From: Methanospirillum sp.
Lineage (GTDB): Archaea; Halobacteriota; Methanomicrobia; Methanomicrobiales; Methanospirillaceae
Reading direction: 5' to 3'
Assembly (NCBI GenBank): GCA_012728895.1
Contig: JAAYEG010000027.1
Span: forward strand, 1-64,000
Length of the DNA: 64,000 nt
Shown here piece after piece: positions 27,235 through 35,887 of the stretch. The translations under genes and the position numbers were made by a program. The notes beneath the pieces are model-generated. The model was not told where the DNA came from. It searched no databases and saw only the letters and a list, made by a program, of their open reading frames with translations. Each line of letters begins with the position of its first letter. The stretch's first letter is position 1.

Positions 27235-27712
27235 AATGGGGAATCCTATGGACGCACGCATGATAAATATTCTCTTCGATTCCCCCGGAAAACCGGGTCC
27301 CGCGCGGCGTGGATGCCGTTCGACGTGGTTCCCGGCGAGCGACTTTCGCTTTGCCGGCGCCGGCCGGCACGAACATAGCGGGACCAGGACGGCTCGCCGC
27401 GATGGCACCCGCGATCGCTCGCTCGCTCCGTACCCGGCACGGCGACAGAGCGCCGTTCCCGTGCCGGGACGGGACGGGCCTCCGCGACGTTGCTCGCGCC
27501 GTCACCGACGGTGACGGCGATGGCGCCTGCCGGGCATTCGCAGGTCGTCGTCCGGATGGAACCGCCCGTCGCCGGCGCAGGATGAACGGGCGGCCGCGAC
27601 CACGCCAACGGAGGTCATGGCCGATCCAGCCTGCGACACCGGGGCCATTCGAGAGGACAACCGTCGCCGTGGGATCACGACCATGATCCCCACCAGTCGA
27701 CGGAACAGGTGC
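27235..27712. other. Gap with no convincing gene
   Basis: Apart from the - strand promoter at its left end, this stretch has several overlapping open frames on both strands, all Arg/Pro/Gly-rich and without recognisable domains. They look like chance frames in GC-rich DNA. Confidence 0.4.
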
Positions 27713-27880
27713 ATGGCGAGGCGAGGGCGACCGTATCGGTTCGACCCCGAGCAAGGTGCGCCAACCACAGCGGTTGAACGACGTCTCTCGTGGTTGAAGT
27801 CCTTTCGAAACCCGGTGCCCCGCCATCAACGACTCGAATGCTCATTGCTTGACATACCCTTAACGTGCTTGAGACCAATA
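27713..27880 (+). pseudogene. C-terminal remnant of an insertion-sequence transposase
   Basis: The frame encodes TTAVERRLSWLKSFRNPVPRHQRLECS and then a hydrophobic segment, the pattern of the last helices of IS5-type DDE transposases (the AVER glutamate followed by a W-L-xx-FR basic helix). The rest of the transposase is missing and no flanking inverted repeats were found. Confidence 0.5.
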
Positions 27881-27889
27881 GCAGCCACT

Positions 27890-28201
27890 ATGTCACATAC
27901 GCCGGGGAGCATCCAGAAATACATACTGGAGCAGGTGTCTGAGCAGGGGTATTGCCTGCTGAACGCGGTGAAAGCCCCTCAGCCCTCCGTGTCCCGGGCG
28001 GCCGGCCAGCTGATGGAACAGGGGCTGGTCGTGGTGTGTGAGTTCCTCATGGGCTTCCCCGATAAACGGTCCACCTCAGGCCGGGCCGACCATGAGACCA
28101 GGGCGGCCTTTCCTCCGGGCTTGACCTACGCGGAGCGTATGACGATCCGGAAAGAGAACGGGCTTATGCCCGATGGCGAGTCCAGAGTCCTGACCGGGTA
28201 G
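27890..28201 (+). CDS. Small winged-helix-like protein
   Basis: A 103-residue protein. Residues 5-50 (SIQKYILEQVSEQG, then QPSVSRAAGQLMEQGLVVV) fit a winged helix-turn-helix in which the PSVSRAAGQLMEQG helix would read DNA. The C-terminal half has no known domain. An AT-rich cttgacataccctta (27848-27862) lies about 30 bases upstream. GC content is lower than in neighbours. It could be a transferred regulator beside the IS remnant. Confidence 0.5.
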   Translation: MSHTPGSIQKYILEQVSEQGYCLLNAVKAPQPSVSRAAGQLMEQGLVVVCEFLMGFPDKRSTSGRADHETRAAFPPGLTYAERMTIRKENGLMPDGESRVLTG

Positions 28202-28527
28202 AAGCCCGTACATCAATTCCCCGCGTGAGTGGCGGCCCGGAGGAGACCGGCGGCCTTTCGCCTCCACCAGAGCTGGTGGTTGGACAGGTCCGGTGCCCTG
28301 GCCCCGTCAGCCCCGGCCTCCACCGCCCGCCGCGACTCCCGCCGGCCGCGTGTCTCTCAGCGGCCCCGCACCGGCCACCCGGCGCCGGGCGCCCCGGGAC
28401 TGCACGCTCCGGTCACTCGGGATTGACGGATACCACGGACCGGGCACCGCGGGCCTGGCAGATGGGTCGGCAGACGGGCTCGCCGCGCCCCCGGGCGGCG
28501 CCGATCTCCGCCCGCCGCGTGGAAAGG

Positions 28528-28640
28528 CCCGCTACTCCCCCGGGCGGGTCCCGGCGACGGCCTCCACCCGGGCCTCCTTCATCGCGGCCCCCTTCTCAAG
28601 CGTGGCCCGGGTGGGGTCGCCGGCGCTCGCGGCCGCGCTG
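28528..28640 (-). pseudogene. Fragment copy of the creatininase gene 3' end
   Basis: The - strand reads AGDPTRATLEKGAAMKEA-VEAVAG, nearly identical to the C-terminus of the creatininase-family protein at 35869-36627. Bases 28551-28623 match 35921-35993 with a single mismatch. The fragment lies in a 690-base gene-free stretch (28202-28890) otherwise without recognisable coding sequence. Confidence 0.8.
28551..28623 (+). repeat. 73-bp direct repeat, left copy
   Basis: Matches 35921-35993 in the same orientation with one mismatch (c at 28569, a at 35939). The two copies flank the btuCDF-cbiZ cobalamin region 7.3 kb apart. Confidence 0.9.
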
Positions 28641-28865
28641 AAGCGCAGGGCCGTATCGCAAGGGTCTTCCCGGCATTCTTTAGGCACCACGGCCGCGGTT
28701 AGCCTGGCGTCGCACGAGGTCGGCCAGGACCGTTCGCGGTGACCCGTGCGTTCACCGCAAAGCGCCCCTGCACGGTTCAGGTCGCCGGCGTCTGTCCACG
28801 TCGTGTGCGAAGGTGCCGGCAGGCGGTGAACCGGCGGGACAGGGCCGGAACCTGGCCCTGTTGGC

Positions 28866-28879
28866 AAAATATATTTTCG
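28866..28879 (+). promoter_or_regulatory. Candidate promoter of the cobalamin transport operon
   Basis: aaaatatattttcg is the only strongly AT-rich box in the gene-free region before btuC. A start about 25 bases downstream would give a 5' leader of roughly 550 bases, unusually long for this genome. Confidence 0.45.
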
Positions 28880-28894
28880 TTAAGACAACCTCAT

Positions 28895-29445
28895 TTGATC
28901 CTGCACCGGGGAGCCGATCGTGGCAGGACCCATCCAGGGCAGCATCACCTGCCCGGCGGGTGATGACAGTCCCCTGACCCGGGGCCGGGATGCGCAAGCC
29001 AGGCCGGGTGGGAACCGGAGGATCGTGCAGATGCCGTTGACCCGGCCCTCGACGACGGGCGGGAGACGTGCCCCGCCCCGCAGGGCCGGGGTCCCCTGTT
29101 CTCGCCCGGATGCCGGTCCGCCTCAGCGGGCAGCCCACCGGGCTTCTTCCGGGCGAAGGGGGGCCGGCAGGGGTGGCGGCATACGGGCCGGTTGCCGTCC
29201 AGGACGCTTCCGGTCGCCCGTCCGTGGCCGTGGTGCAGGCGTGCAGGGAGTAGTGGCGTGAATGACAGAATGACAAGGGACGCCGGGCCCGGTTGGGGAG
29301 ACCGTGCCGGATACGACCACGCAGGCAGGACGGGGACAGACCGGGCCCCCCTCCCCCGCTGTCGCATCCCGCCGTCCGGCCAGCACGCCCCGGCCGCCGG
29401 CCTTGGTCCGCGTCCTGCAGGCCCGCCGCGCGTGCCGGGAGCGCA
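28895..29445 (+). promoter_or_regulatory. Long, highly structured leader upstream of btuC
   Basis: No gene is convincing here. The DNA can fold: GGCCGGGT (29002-29009) pairs perfectly with ACCCGGCC (29040-29047) around a loop containing gggaaccgg and gatgccgttg, followed by GGGCGGG/CCCGCCC (29057-29063 with 29072-29078) around agacgtgc. Some segments faintly recall cobalamin-riboswitch elements (a G-GGAA box, a CCG-UGA box, a GGGAGAC-TGCC box), but the match is degenerate. A cobalamin-sensing RNA is a possibility and not an established call. Confidence 0.3.
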
Positions 29446-30399
29446 GTGGCCGTGACCCGGACGGTGCCCGTCGTCCTGGGCCTGGGCATCGCCGCCGTCA
29501 TCACGGTCGTGCTCTGCACCCTCACCGGCCCCGCCGGGTTCGGCATCCCGTCCACCGGGCCAGGGGGGGCCGACATCGTCGGCGGCATCCGCCTGCCGCG
29601 GGTCCTCGCTGCGTTCTTCGTCGGGGGGTGCCTCGCCGTCGCCGGCGCGGCGATGCAGGCCCTCTTCCGGAACCCGATGGCCGATCCCTACATCCTGGGC
29701 ACCTCGTCCGGCGGGGCGCTCGGGGCGGCCCTCGCCATCGTCTTCCTGGGAGGGCTGTACGTGCCGGTCTTTGCCTGGCTCGGCGCCTTCGTCGCCATGC
29801 TGATTGTCTGGTCGATCGCCGGGCAGAAGGGGGTGATATCGGTCGAGACGCTCCTGCTCACCGGCATCGCGGTCTCGTTCTTCTTCTCCGCCGTCGTCTC
29901 GTTCCTTGTCGCCATCGCCGGCCAGAGCGTCCATCAGATCATCTTCTGGATGATGGGCGGGTTCTGGAACGCCTCCCCCGGCGACGCACTCCTGGCCGCC
30001 GTCATCCTCGTCCTGGCGGGGTCGGCCCTCTTCGCAGTGGGCCGGGATCTCAATGCCCTCTCGCTCGGCGAGGAGACCGCTGCCCACCTCGGGATCGACA
30101 CGGCCCGTGTCCGCTGGACGGTCCTCGGGAGCAGCACCCTGCTCGTCGCCGGCGCGGTCTCGATCGCCGGCTCGGTCGGGTTCGTCGGGCTCGTCACCCC
30201 CCACATCGTCCGGATGCTCCTCGGGCCCGACAACCGCGTCGTGATCCCGGCTTGCGTGCTCGCCGGCGGGATCCTCCTCGTCGTCTCGGACACCCTGGCC
30301 CGCGCCTTCTTCTCGGACATCTCGGTCGGCATCATCACGGCCTTCATCGGGGCGCCGTTTTTCGTCTGGCTCATCTACCAGCGGGGGCACGCCGCATGA
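29446..30399 (+). CDS. btuC: Cobalamin (or Fe-complex) ABC transporter permease BtuC-like
   Basis: A FecCD-family permease of about 317 residues with some ten membrane helices. Recognised by LPRVLAAFFVGGCLAVAGAAMQALFRNPMADPYILG, the cytoplasmic loop EETAAHLGID and GFVGLVTPHIVRMLLG. Together with the downstream ATPase, binding protein and CbiZ it would import corrinoids, cofactors of methyltransferases in methanogens. Start is GTG 29446 or GTG 29452 (the latter is better spaced from a ggag site); the longer open frame upstream is low-complexity. The stop overlaps the btuD start (ATGA). Confidence 0.9.
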   Translation: MAVTRTVPVVLGLGIAAVITVVLCTLTGPAGFGIPSTGPGGADIVGGIRLPRVLAAFFVGGCLAVAGAAMQALFRNPMADPYILGTSSGGALGAALAIVFLGGLYVPVFAWLGAFVAMLIVWSIAGQKGVISVETLLLTGIAVSFFFSAVVSFLVAIAGQSVHQIIFWMMGGFWNASPGDALLAAVILVLAGSALFAVGRDLNALSLGEETAAHLGIDTARVRWTVLGSSTLLVAGAVSIAGSVGFVGLVTPHIVRMLLGPDNRVVIPACVLAGGILLVVSDTLARAFFSDISVGIITAFIGAPFFVWLIYQRGHAA

Positions 30400-31742
30400 C
30401 CGTGCGCGACCGGATCCGGGCCGAGAACCTGCACGTGGGGTACGGAGAGCAGGAGATCCTCAAGGCCATCAGCTGCTCGTTCGTCCCGGGCACGTTCTCC
30501 GGGATCATCGGACCGAACGGCTCAGGCAAGACCACGCTTCTGCGGGCCTTCAGCCGGGTGGTCCCATCTGCGGGGGTCCTGACCCTGGAAGGAAGAGACG
30601 TCCGGGACTACACTCCGAGCGAACTGGGCCAGACGCTCGGGTTCGTCCCGCAGGACGAGGAGCGGCCGTTCTCGTACACCGTGATGCAGGTCGTGTTGAT
30701 GTCCCGCTACGTCCGCGCGAGCCGCTTCGCCTCCCTGTCGCCGGGCGACTACGCCCGGTGCCGCGGAGCGCTCGAGGAGACCGGCACGGCCCACCTCGCC
30801 GACCGCTCGATCCGGACGCTCAGCGGCGGGGAGTGGCAGCGCGTGCTCATCGCCCGCGCCCTCGCGCAGGACACCCCGGTTATCCTGCTGGACGAACCGA
30901 CCTCGCACCTCGACCTCGCGCACCAGGCCGAGGTCCTCTCGCTCCTCCGGCGGCTCGCCGGCGCCGGGAGGACCGTGATCGGCGTCTTCCACGATCTCAA
31001 CCTCGCCGCGCTCTACTGCGACCGGCTGCTCATGGTGTCCGGCGGGCGGATCGTGACCCACGGTACCCCGGGTCAGGTTCTGACCGCGCAGCGGATCCGG
31101 CAGGTCTACGGGGCCGAGGTGGTGACCTCGTGCCACCCGGCCACCGGCCGGGTCTTCCTGCTGCCCGTCCACGCGGCGGCCCGGCCGCCGGGCGCGGCGA
31201 GACTGAACGTGACCGTGATCTCCGGCGGCGGGAGTGGGGCCTCCCTCTTACACTTCCTGGTGGGGAAGTCGTTCGCTCTCTCGGCCGGTGTGCTCGCGAC
31301 GACCGACACTGACTACCAGGCCGCGACGGCCCTGGAGATCCCCTGCATCCCGATCCCGCCGTTCTCGCACATCCCGGCCGCCGCCCTGGAGGAATTGGAA
31401 GGCGTGCTCGCGGGGGCGGACCGGGTCGTCCTCTCGGCCCACCCGGTCGGGCCCGGGAACCTGCCGGTGCTCCTGGCGCTCGCCGAGATCGACCCGTCCC
31501 GGGTCGTCGTTCACCTGCCGGGAGGGAGAGACTTCGGATCGTACGATTTCGTGAGGGGGACCGCGGAGGCGGCCTACCGGGGCCTTGTCGACGCCGGCGC
31601 CCGGTGCACCGCCACCTACGCGGGCGTCCTGGCCTTCCTGGACGCGGACGCCGCCGGTTCCGGGGGACGCGAGCCGGGAGCGGGGGTCCCGATCATCCCC
31701 GGTCTACCGGCGGGCCTCCCCCCGAACGCAGATCGATGGTGA
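30396..31742 (+). CDS. btuD: Cobalamin ABC transporter ATP-binding protein BtuD-like with extra C-terminal domain
   Basis: A 448-residue protein. Residues 1-255 form an ABC ATPase: Walker A GPNGSGKT (39-46), Q loop FVPQDE, signature LSGGEWQRV, Walker B VILLDEPTSHLD and switch His in FHDLN. About 180 further residues (from NVTVISGGGSGASLL onward) form a Rossmann-like alpha/beta domain with a glycine-rich start, ending near 31650. Usual BtuD proteins are about 250 residues, so this tail is an added module, perhaps sensing or modifying the corrinoid. It overlaps btuC and is followed 7 bases later by btuF. Confidence 0.88.
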   Translation: MTVRDRIRAENLHVGYGEQEILKAISCSFVPGTFSGIIGPNGSGKTTLLRAFSRVVPSAGVLTLEGRDVRDYTPSELGQTLGFVPQDEERPFSYTVMQVVLMSRYVRASRFASLSPGDYARCRGALEETGTAHLADRSIRTLSGGEWQRVLIARALAQDTPVILLDEPTSHLDLAHQAEVLSLLRRLAGAGRTVIGVFHDLNLAALYCDRLLMVSGGRIVTHGTPGQVLTAQRIRQVYGAEVVTSCHPATGRVFLLPVHAAARPPGAARLNVTVISGGGSGASLLHFLVGKSFALSAGVLATTDTDYQAATALEIPCIPIPPFSHIPAAALEELEGVLAGADRVVLSAHPVGPGNLPVLLALAEIDPSRVVVHLPGGRDFGSYDFVRGTAEAAYRGLVDAGARCTATYAGVLAFLDADAAGSGGREPGAGVPIIPGLPAGLPPNADRW

Positions 31743-31749
31743 TTGAACC

Positions 31750-32793
31750 ATGACACCCGACACAATGAACCTGAACGGGACGCGGACCGCCCTGCTGGTC
31801 GCGCTCGCGACCCTCGTTCTCTGCCAGGCGCTGGCATCGGCGGCCACGTTCACCGACGACTCCGGCACGACGATAACGCTCGACGGTCCGCCGGAGCGGA
31901 TCGTCTCGCTCTCCCCGTCCAGCACCGAGATCCTGGCCGCGCTCGGCCTGCTCGACCGGGTCGTCGGCGTGACCGACGTCTGCGATTACCCCCCCGAGGT
32001 CAGGAACCTGACCCGGATCGGGGGCTACTCGTCGGTCAGCATCGAGCGGGTCGCGGCCGTGAACCCCGACCTGGTGATCGCCTCCGACCTCACCCCGGCG
32101 GAGACGGTGGCCCGCCTCCGCGGGCTCGGCCTCACGGTCATGCTCGTGGCCCCGAAGAGCATCGACCACGTGCTGCGGGACATCCGCCGGGTCGGGGAGG
32201 TCACCGGGACCGGGGCGCGGGCCGACGACCTCGTCGCCGACCTCTCCCGGCGGATGGCCGGGGTGGCCGGCGGCGAGACGTCGGAACGCCCGCGGGTCGC
32301 CCACGTGGTCTGGCACACGCCCCTGTACGTGAGCGGCAACGCGACGATGCAGGACGATATCATCGCCCGCTCCGGCGGGGCCAACGCCTTCGCCGACCGC
32401 GATGGCTGGAGCACGGTCTCTCTCGAGGAGTTCCTCCGGGCCAACCCCGATATCATCATCGTGAGCAGCGGCGACGGGATGATCGCGTCGAACAGGGACG
32501 TGATCCTGGACGAGTTCACGACCAACCCGCAGTACGCCTCCCTCTCAGCAGTCAGGAACGGCCGGGTGTTCGCGGTCGACGCCGATATGCTGAGCCGGCC
32601 CGGGCCGCGCGTCGCCGACGCGACCGAGGAGGTGGGCCGGATCATCGCCGCCTTCGATGCTGAGCGGGCCGGGGGGAACGCTTCCGCGCCCGGGGCCGAA
32701 ACCACCCGGTCCCCCGGCTTTTCACACGCGGTGGCCGGGCTCGCGCTCGCCCTCGGCTGCGGACTGGCGGCGAGGGCGGCGCGGGGCCGGTGA
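31750..32793 (+). CDS. btuF: Cobalamin-binding protein BtuF-like with PGF-CTERM anchor
   Basis: A 347-residue periplasmic-binding-type protein: signal peptide (LLVALATLVLCQALASA), then a BtuF/FepB fold with PERIVSLSPSSTEILAALGL, GGYSSVSIERVAAVNPDLVIAS and NPDIIIVSSGDG. The C-terminus reads SPGFSHAVAGLALALGCG followed by Arg residues, a PGF-CTERM signal for cleavage and lipid attachment by archaeosortase. It would capture corrinoids outside the cell and deliver them to BtuCD. It ends in a GTGA overlap with cbiZ. Confidence 0.9.
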   Translation: MTPDTMNLNGTRTALLVALATLVLCQALASAATFTDDSGTTITLDGPPERIVSLSPSSTEILAALGLLDRVVGVTDVCDYPPEVRNLTRIGGYSSVSIERVAAVNPDLVIASDLTPAETVARLRGLGLTVMLVAPKSIDHVLRDIRRVGEVTGTGARADDLVADLSRRMAGVAGGETSERPRVAHVVWHTPLYVSGNATMQDDIIARSGGANAFADRDGWSTVSLEEFLRANPDIIIVSSGDGMIASNRDVILDEFTTNPQYASLSAVRNGRVFAVDADMLSRPGPRVADATEEVGRIIAAFDAERAGGNASAPGAETTRSPGFSHAVAGLALALGCGLAARAARGR

Positions 32794-34169
32794 CGCGGAT
32801 GGGCTGCGACGAACTCCGGCTCCCGGAGAGAGGCCGGGCGTACCTCCCCTCTCTTGAGACGGTGCACCGAGCAGAAGACTCCCTCGTCGTACAGTTTTCC
32901 GGGCCGCGCGACGTGGTCTCCACGTCCTGGCTGAATGGCGGGTACCGGCGGGACCTTTCGGCCGTCTTCAACCACCAGATACCCCTGGACGCCTGCGACG
33001 ACTGCCACGAGAACGGGGGCGTAAAGACCTACCTAGAGACCGTCGCCGCGTCCCTGGGACTCGACCCCCGCGCGGCCTGTGGACTGGTCACCCGCGCGGA
33101 GATGAAGAACGCCGTCGCCGTAACGGCCCGGTACCGGGACCTCCCGGTCACAGCGATCGTGACGGCGGGGATCGACAAGAACGGTGGACGGGCAGGCGAC
33201 CCCGCGTCGTACTACGAGGAGAACGGCTCGTTCGAGCCTGTCGGGGGGACGGTCAACACGGTGCTCGTTATCGGCGCGGACCTCCCGGAGTACGCGCTCT
33301 GCCGCGCCGTCGTGACCGCGAGCGAGGCAAAGGCCGTTGCGCTCCAGCAGCTGATGGCCCGAAGCCTCTACTCCCCCGGAATCGCGACCGGGTCCGGGAC
33401 AGACATGATCGCCGTCGTGGCCGATCCCCGCTCGTCGCTCCACCTCTCGGACGCGGGGAAGCACTCGAAACTGGGCGAGCTGATCGGCAAAACGGTCATC
33501 AACGCCACTACCGCGGCCCTGAAGAACGAGACGGGCCTCTCTCCTGTTTCCCAGCGCGACGTGCTGGTGCGGCTCTCGCGCTTCGGGATCGCGGAGGCGG
33601 ACCTCTGCGGTGCCGTGCCGGGAGGCGGGGCCACGGACGATCCGTCCCCCTCCGACCTGAATGTGCTCGCGGGGCACCTGCAGAGATGGGCGCGGCGCCC
33701 GGAGAACGTCGCGAGGGCTGCTGCAGCGCTCCATCTTCTGGATGAGGGAGCCTGGGGGCTGCTCCCGGATGCCGTGGTCAGGACCACGATCGCCCGGATC
33801 CTGCATGACGACGGCCGGGCCCCAACCGGCCTCCCGGATACCGGCCGCGCAGTCCTGGTGGCCGGGCTGTCCCGGTTGGCCGTCCGCGACCTCCTGTCGG
33901 AGCGCGAGGAGGAAGGGACGGCTGACGGTGCTGTGCCCGCCGGCCCGGCGAGGGGCGGGCCAGGACTGCGATCCCCCGGGCGCCTCGGGGAGTTCCTCGA
34001 TGCCCTCGATCCGGAGAGCGGGGACCGCGTCCCGGGAGGTGTCGAGGTTCCGGCCGCCGCCGGCCTCGCGGACGGGCAAGAGGATCTTCCGCCGGCCCGG
34101 CGCGATCTCGCGCCGCGGACTGTTGCCGGGATCGATCATCCCCGCAGGCAGGGTGCCGGGCGCGACTAG
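32790..34169 (+). CDS. cbiZ: CbiZ-like adenosylcobinamide amidohydrolase with long C-terminal extension
   Basis: A 459-residue protein. Residues 20-240 show the CbiZ pattern: VSTSWLNGGYR, NHQIPLDAC, GLVTRAEMKNAVAV, TAIVTAGIDKNGGRAGDPA, GTVNTVLVIGADLPE and the GTGSGTDMIAVV-like segment. CbiZ removes the aminopropanol side chain of imported cobinamides so that the corrinoid can be rebuilt, consistent with its place in the btu operon. Residues 380-459 are Pro/Gly/Arg-rich and may be a run-on past a frameshift. GTG 32790 (overlapping btuF) or ATG 32799 is the start. Confidence 0.85.
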   Translation: MTRMGCDELRLPERGRAYLPSLETVHRAEDSLVVQFSGPRDVVSTSWLNGGYRRDLSAVFNHQIPLDACDDCHENGGVKTYLETVAASLGLDPRAACGLVTRAEMKNAVAVTARYRDLPVTAIVTAGIDKNGGRAGDPASYYEENGSFEPVGGTVNTVLVIGADLPEYALCRAVVTASEAKAVALQQLMARSLYSPGIATGSGTDMIAVVADPRSSLHLSDAGKHSKLGELIGKTVINATTAALKNETGLSPVSQRDVLVRLSRFGIAEADLCGAVPGGGATDDPSPSDLNVLAGHLQRWARRPENVARAAAALHLLDEGAWGLLPDAVVRTTIARILHDDGRAPTGLPDTGRAVLVAGLSRLAVRDLLSEREEEGTADGAVPAGPARGGPGLRSPGRLGEFLDALDPESGDRVPGGVEVPAAAGLADGQEDLPPARRDLAPRTVAGIDHPRRQGAGRD

Positions 34170-34435
34170 GGCCGACCTGCAGGGCGCCGGTTCCCGGTGG
34201 GCGGCGTCTCCCGGTGAGGATGCGGTCGAGGGGGCCGTTCGTCCCGTCCACGAGGAGCCGGGCGCGGGTCTCCCGGTCCCGGGCGGGAGAGAATCGCCGG
34301 GGGATGGTTGATGGGAGTCAGGGGATGCGGTTTCAAAGAAATCGGGGCTAATTAGAGAGGCCAGCCGCCCCTGTCCCCACCCAGGCCCCCCGGGAGCATC
34401 GCCGTGTTGCCCGATCCGATACATCCTTCTTGTTA
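34170..34435. other. Gap without recognisable gene
   Basis: Short GC-rich stretch ending in the promoter of the DUF5320 gene. Open frames that cross it carry no recognisable motif. Confidence 0.4.
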
Positions 34436-34450
34436 TGAATATATATTCAA
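34436..34450 (+). promoter_or_regulatory. TATA-like promoter of the DUF5320 gene
   Basis: tgaatatatattcaa is strongly AT-rich and self-complementary at its core, and lies about 25 bases before ATG 34467, the spacing of a leaderless archaeal promoter. Confidence 0.6.
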
Positions 34451-34466
34451 AATCGAGGCACAAGTG

Positions 34467-34769
34467 ATGCCAGGATTCAACAGGACAGGACCGGCCGGGT
34501 ATGGACCCGGCACGGGAAGGGGCCTCGGCCCCTGTGGAGCGGGCATGGCCTTCGGGCGAGTAGGTCGCATGGGTATGGGCGGCCGCATGGGTATGGGTCT
34601 GCGGCGGGGTTTCGGCCGGGGCTACTGCTGGAAGATCGCCCCTTACTGGAACGCTCCCCCCGCCGCTCCGCTGAGCGCCGGGGAAGAGAAGCAGCTGCTC
34701 GAGGCGGAGCTCGGCAGGATCGAGGCAGAAAAGGCTGAAATCCAGCGCAGGCTGAACGATCTCGCGTAA
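34467..34769 (+). CDS. DUF5320-family small Gly/Met-rich protein
   Basis: A 100-residue protein starting MPGFNRTGPAGYGPGTGRGLGPCG, the hallmark of DUF5320 proteins found beside dinitrogenase-iron-molybdenum-cofactor-like (NifX/NafY-like) genes in methanogens and clostridia. A middle MGMGGRMGMG repeat and a Cys (GYCWK) follow; residues 75-100 form a short coiled coil (EEKQLLEAELGRIEAEKAEIQ). Metal or cofactor binding is possible but unproven. No NifX-like partner is visible nearby. Confidence 0.8.
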   Translation: MPGFNRTGPAGYGPGTGRGLGPCGAGMAFGRVGRMGMGGRMGMGLRRGFGRGYCWKIAPYWNAPPAAPLSAGEEKQLLEAELGRIEAEKAEIQRRLNDLA

Positions 34770-35602
34770 TACCGCGACGTGGGCGGTGCAGGAGGGCTGA
34801 TCTCCAGATTGCCCCTCACACCGCTCGTGCCCGCTGGAGCGGGAGCGTTGCCTCCCGGGCGGTCGTCCAGACTCTCGGCGGGCACGATGCGCCGAGGCTC
34901 TGGGGCCTGGTAGGACCCGATCAGAGCGAGTGTGGCGGTATGATGGAGATCTCGTAACCGGCGTTCCACCGCCTGGTGACCCCGGCGGGACTGAAGGTCG
35001 CCGACGAACCGAGGCACGGAGATTCCACCAGGATCGAGGGGGCCATCGCCGCCCCTGAAACCCGTTCCGGATGCCACATCGCCGGCGTCCGCACCCGCGA
35101 AAGGGATCGGGATGCATGGTCCCGCCTGTCGAAACGACGCGCAGGCCTGACGTCCATCGACCGGAAAGACGGGGGACGGCGTTTTTTCACGGGGGCGGTA
35201 CTCCACCCCAAGTGACCGGCGGGCGCGGTTCCAGGGCGCGCGGCACCACGACGGATGAATCGCGGCACTGGGTATCGGTTCATCGCGGGCGAGGATGGAA
35301 CGGGTTCGTCGTCAATGAGGTCCGTCACGATCAGGTCGCCGGGCGCCTCGCAGTGCCGTCGCTGCCGCGGACGGCCAACGATGAAAACGGGAGGGCCGGG
35401 GCGAAGGCTCAGCGGAGACCGTTCAAAAAAGCGGGGCTCGCCCTCAGCAGGAATCACCGTTCCCGCGATGGCAGGAGTGTTTGAAAAATCTGGGGACGGG
35501 GATGAGAAACCGGACCGTGGCGACGGGTCCCATGGCCACCCCCCTCCGTTCGACCCGAAATCGATACCAGGACATTTCGAGGCGTCAAGAGCACCAGAGA
35601 CA
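34770..35602. other. 833-base stretch without a supportable gene
   Basis: Several open frames on both strands but none with a domain, signal peptide or good initiation site. Base composition is less GC-rich at third positions than in real genes around it, suggesting decayed DNA. A weak AT-rich segment (gtttgaaaaatctg, about 35480) may be a promoter for the zinc-ribbon gene. Confidence 0.4.
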
Positions 35603-35887
35603 ATGATCATGGAGGTCTGTCCACGCTGCGGCCGGCAGGTTCTCGAAGGACTGGACAGGTGCCCGTTCTGCCGCGCCCCGATGGATGCGCCAGCACCGGC
35701 CCCCGAGGAGAGCTGCATGACCTGCGGCACGCCCACCCCGACCAACGCCCGTTTCTGCCCCGGATTCGGACGTCGTCTCCCCGTCGAAGACGCCGGTTCC
35801 CATCCGATATCGTATGCCGCAGGATGGGAGACCTGCTACTCCCCGGGGCCGCGGCGGGCGGCCGACCCTCATCCGGGCGACCGGTAG
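35603..35887 (+). CDS. Small double zinc-ribbon protein
   Basis: A 94-residue protein. The first ribbon is complete (CPRCG then CPFC, residues 6-25). The second has CMTCG followed by FCPGFG, where the usual last Cys (FCPGCG) is replaced by Phe, so it has only three ligands. The C-terminal 35 residues are low-complexity. Double zinc ribbons of this kind mediate protein or nucleic-acid contacts; the role here is unknown. ATG 35603 or 35609. The 3' end overlaps the convergent creatininase gene by 19 bases. Confidence 0.6.
   Translation: MIMEVCPRCGRQVLEGLDRCPFCRAPMDAPAPAPEESCMTCGTPTPTNARFCPGFGRRLPVEDAGSHPISYAAGWETCYSPGPRRAADPHPGDR

Noticed and set aside
28945-30390. A 481-codon - strand frame opposite btuC
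   Set aside because: Low-complexity Asp/Arg/Gly-rich translation antisense to a clear FecCD permease; a composition artefact.
29304-30395. N-terminal extension giving an 812-codon ATPase frame
   Set aside because: That part overlaps btuC in another frame and is Arg/Pro-rich; the ATPase starts at ATG 30396 in an ATGA overlap with btuC.
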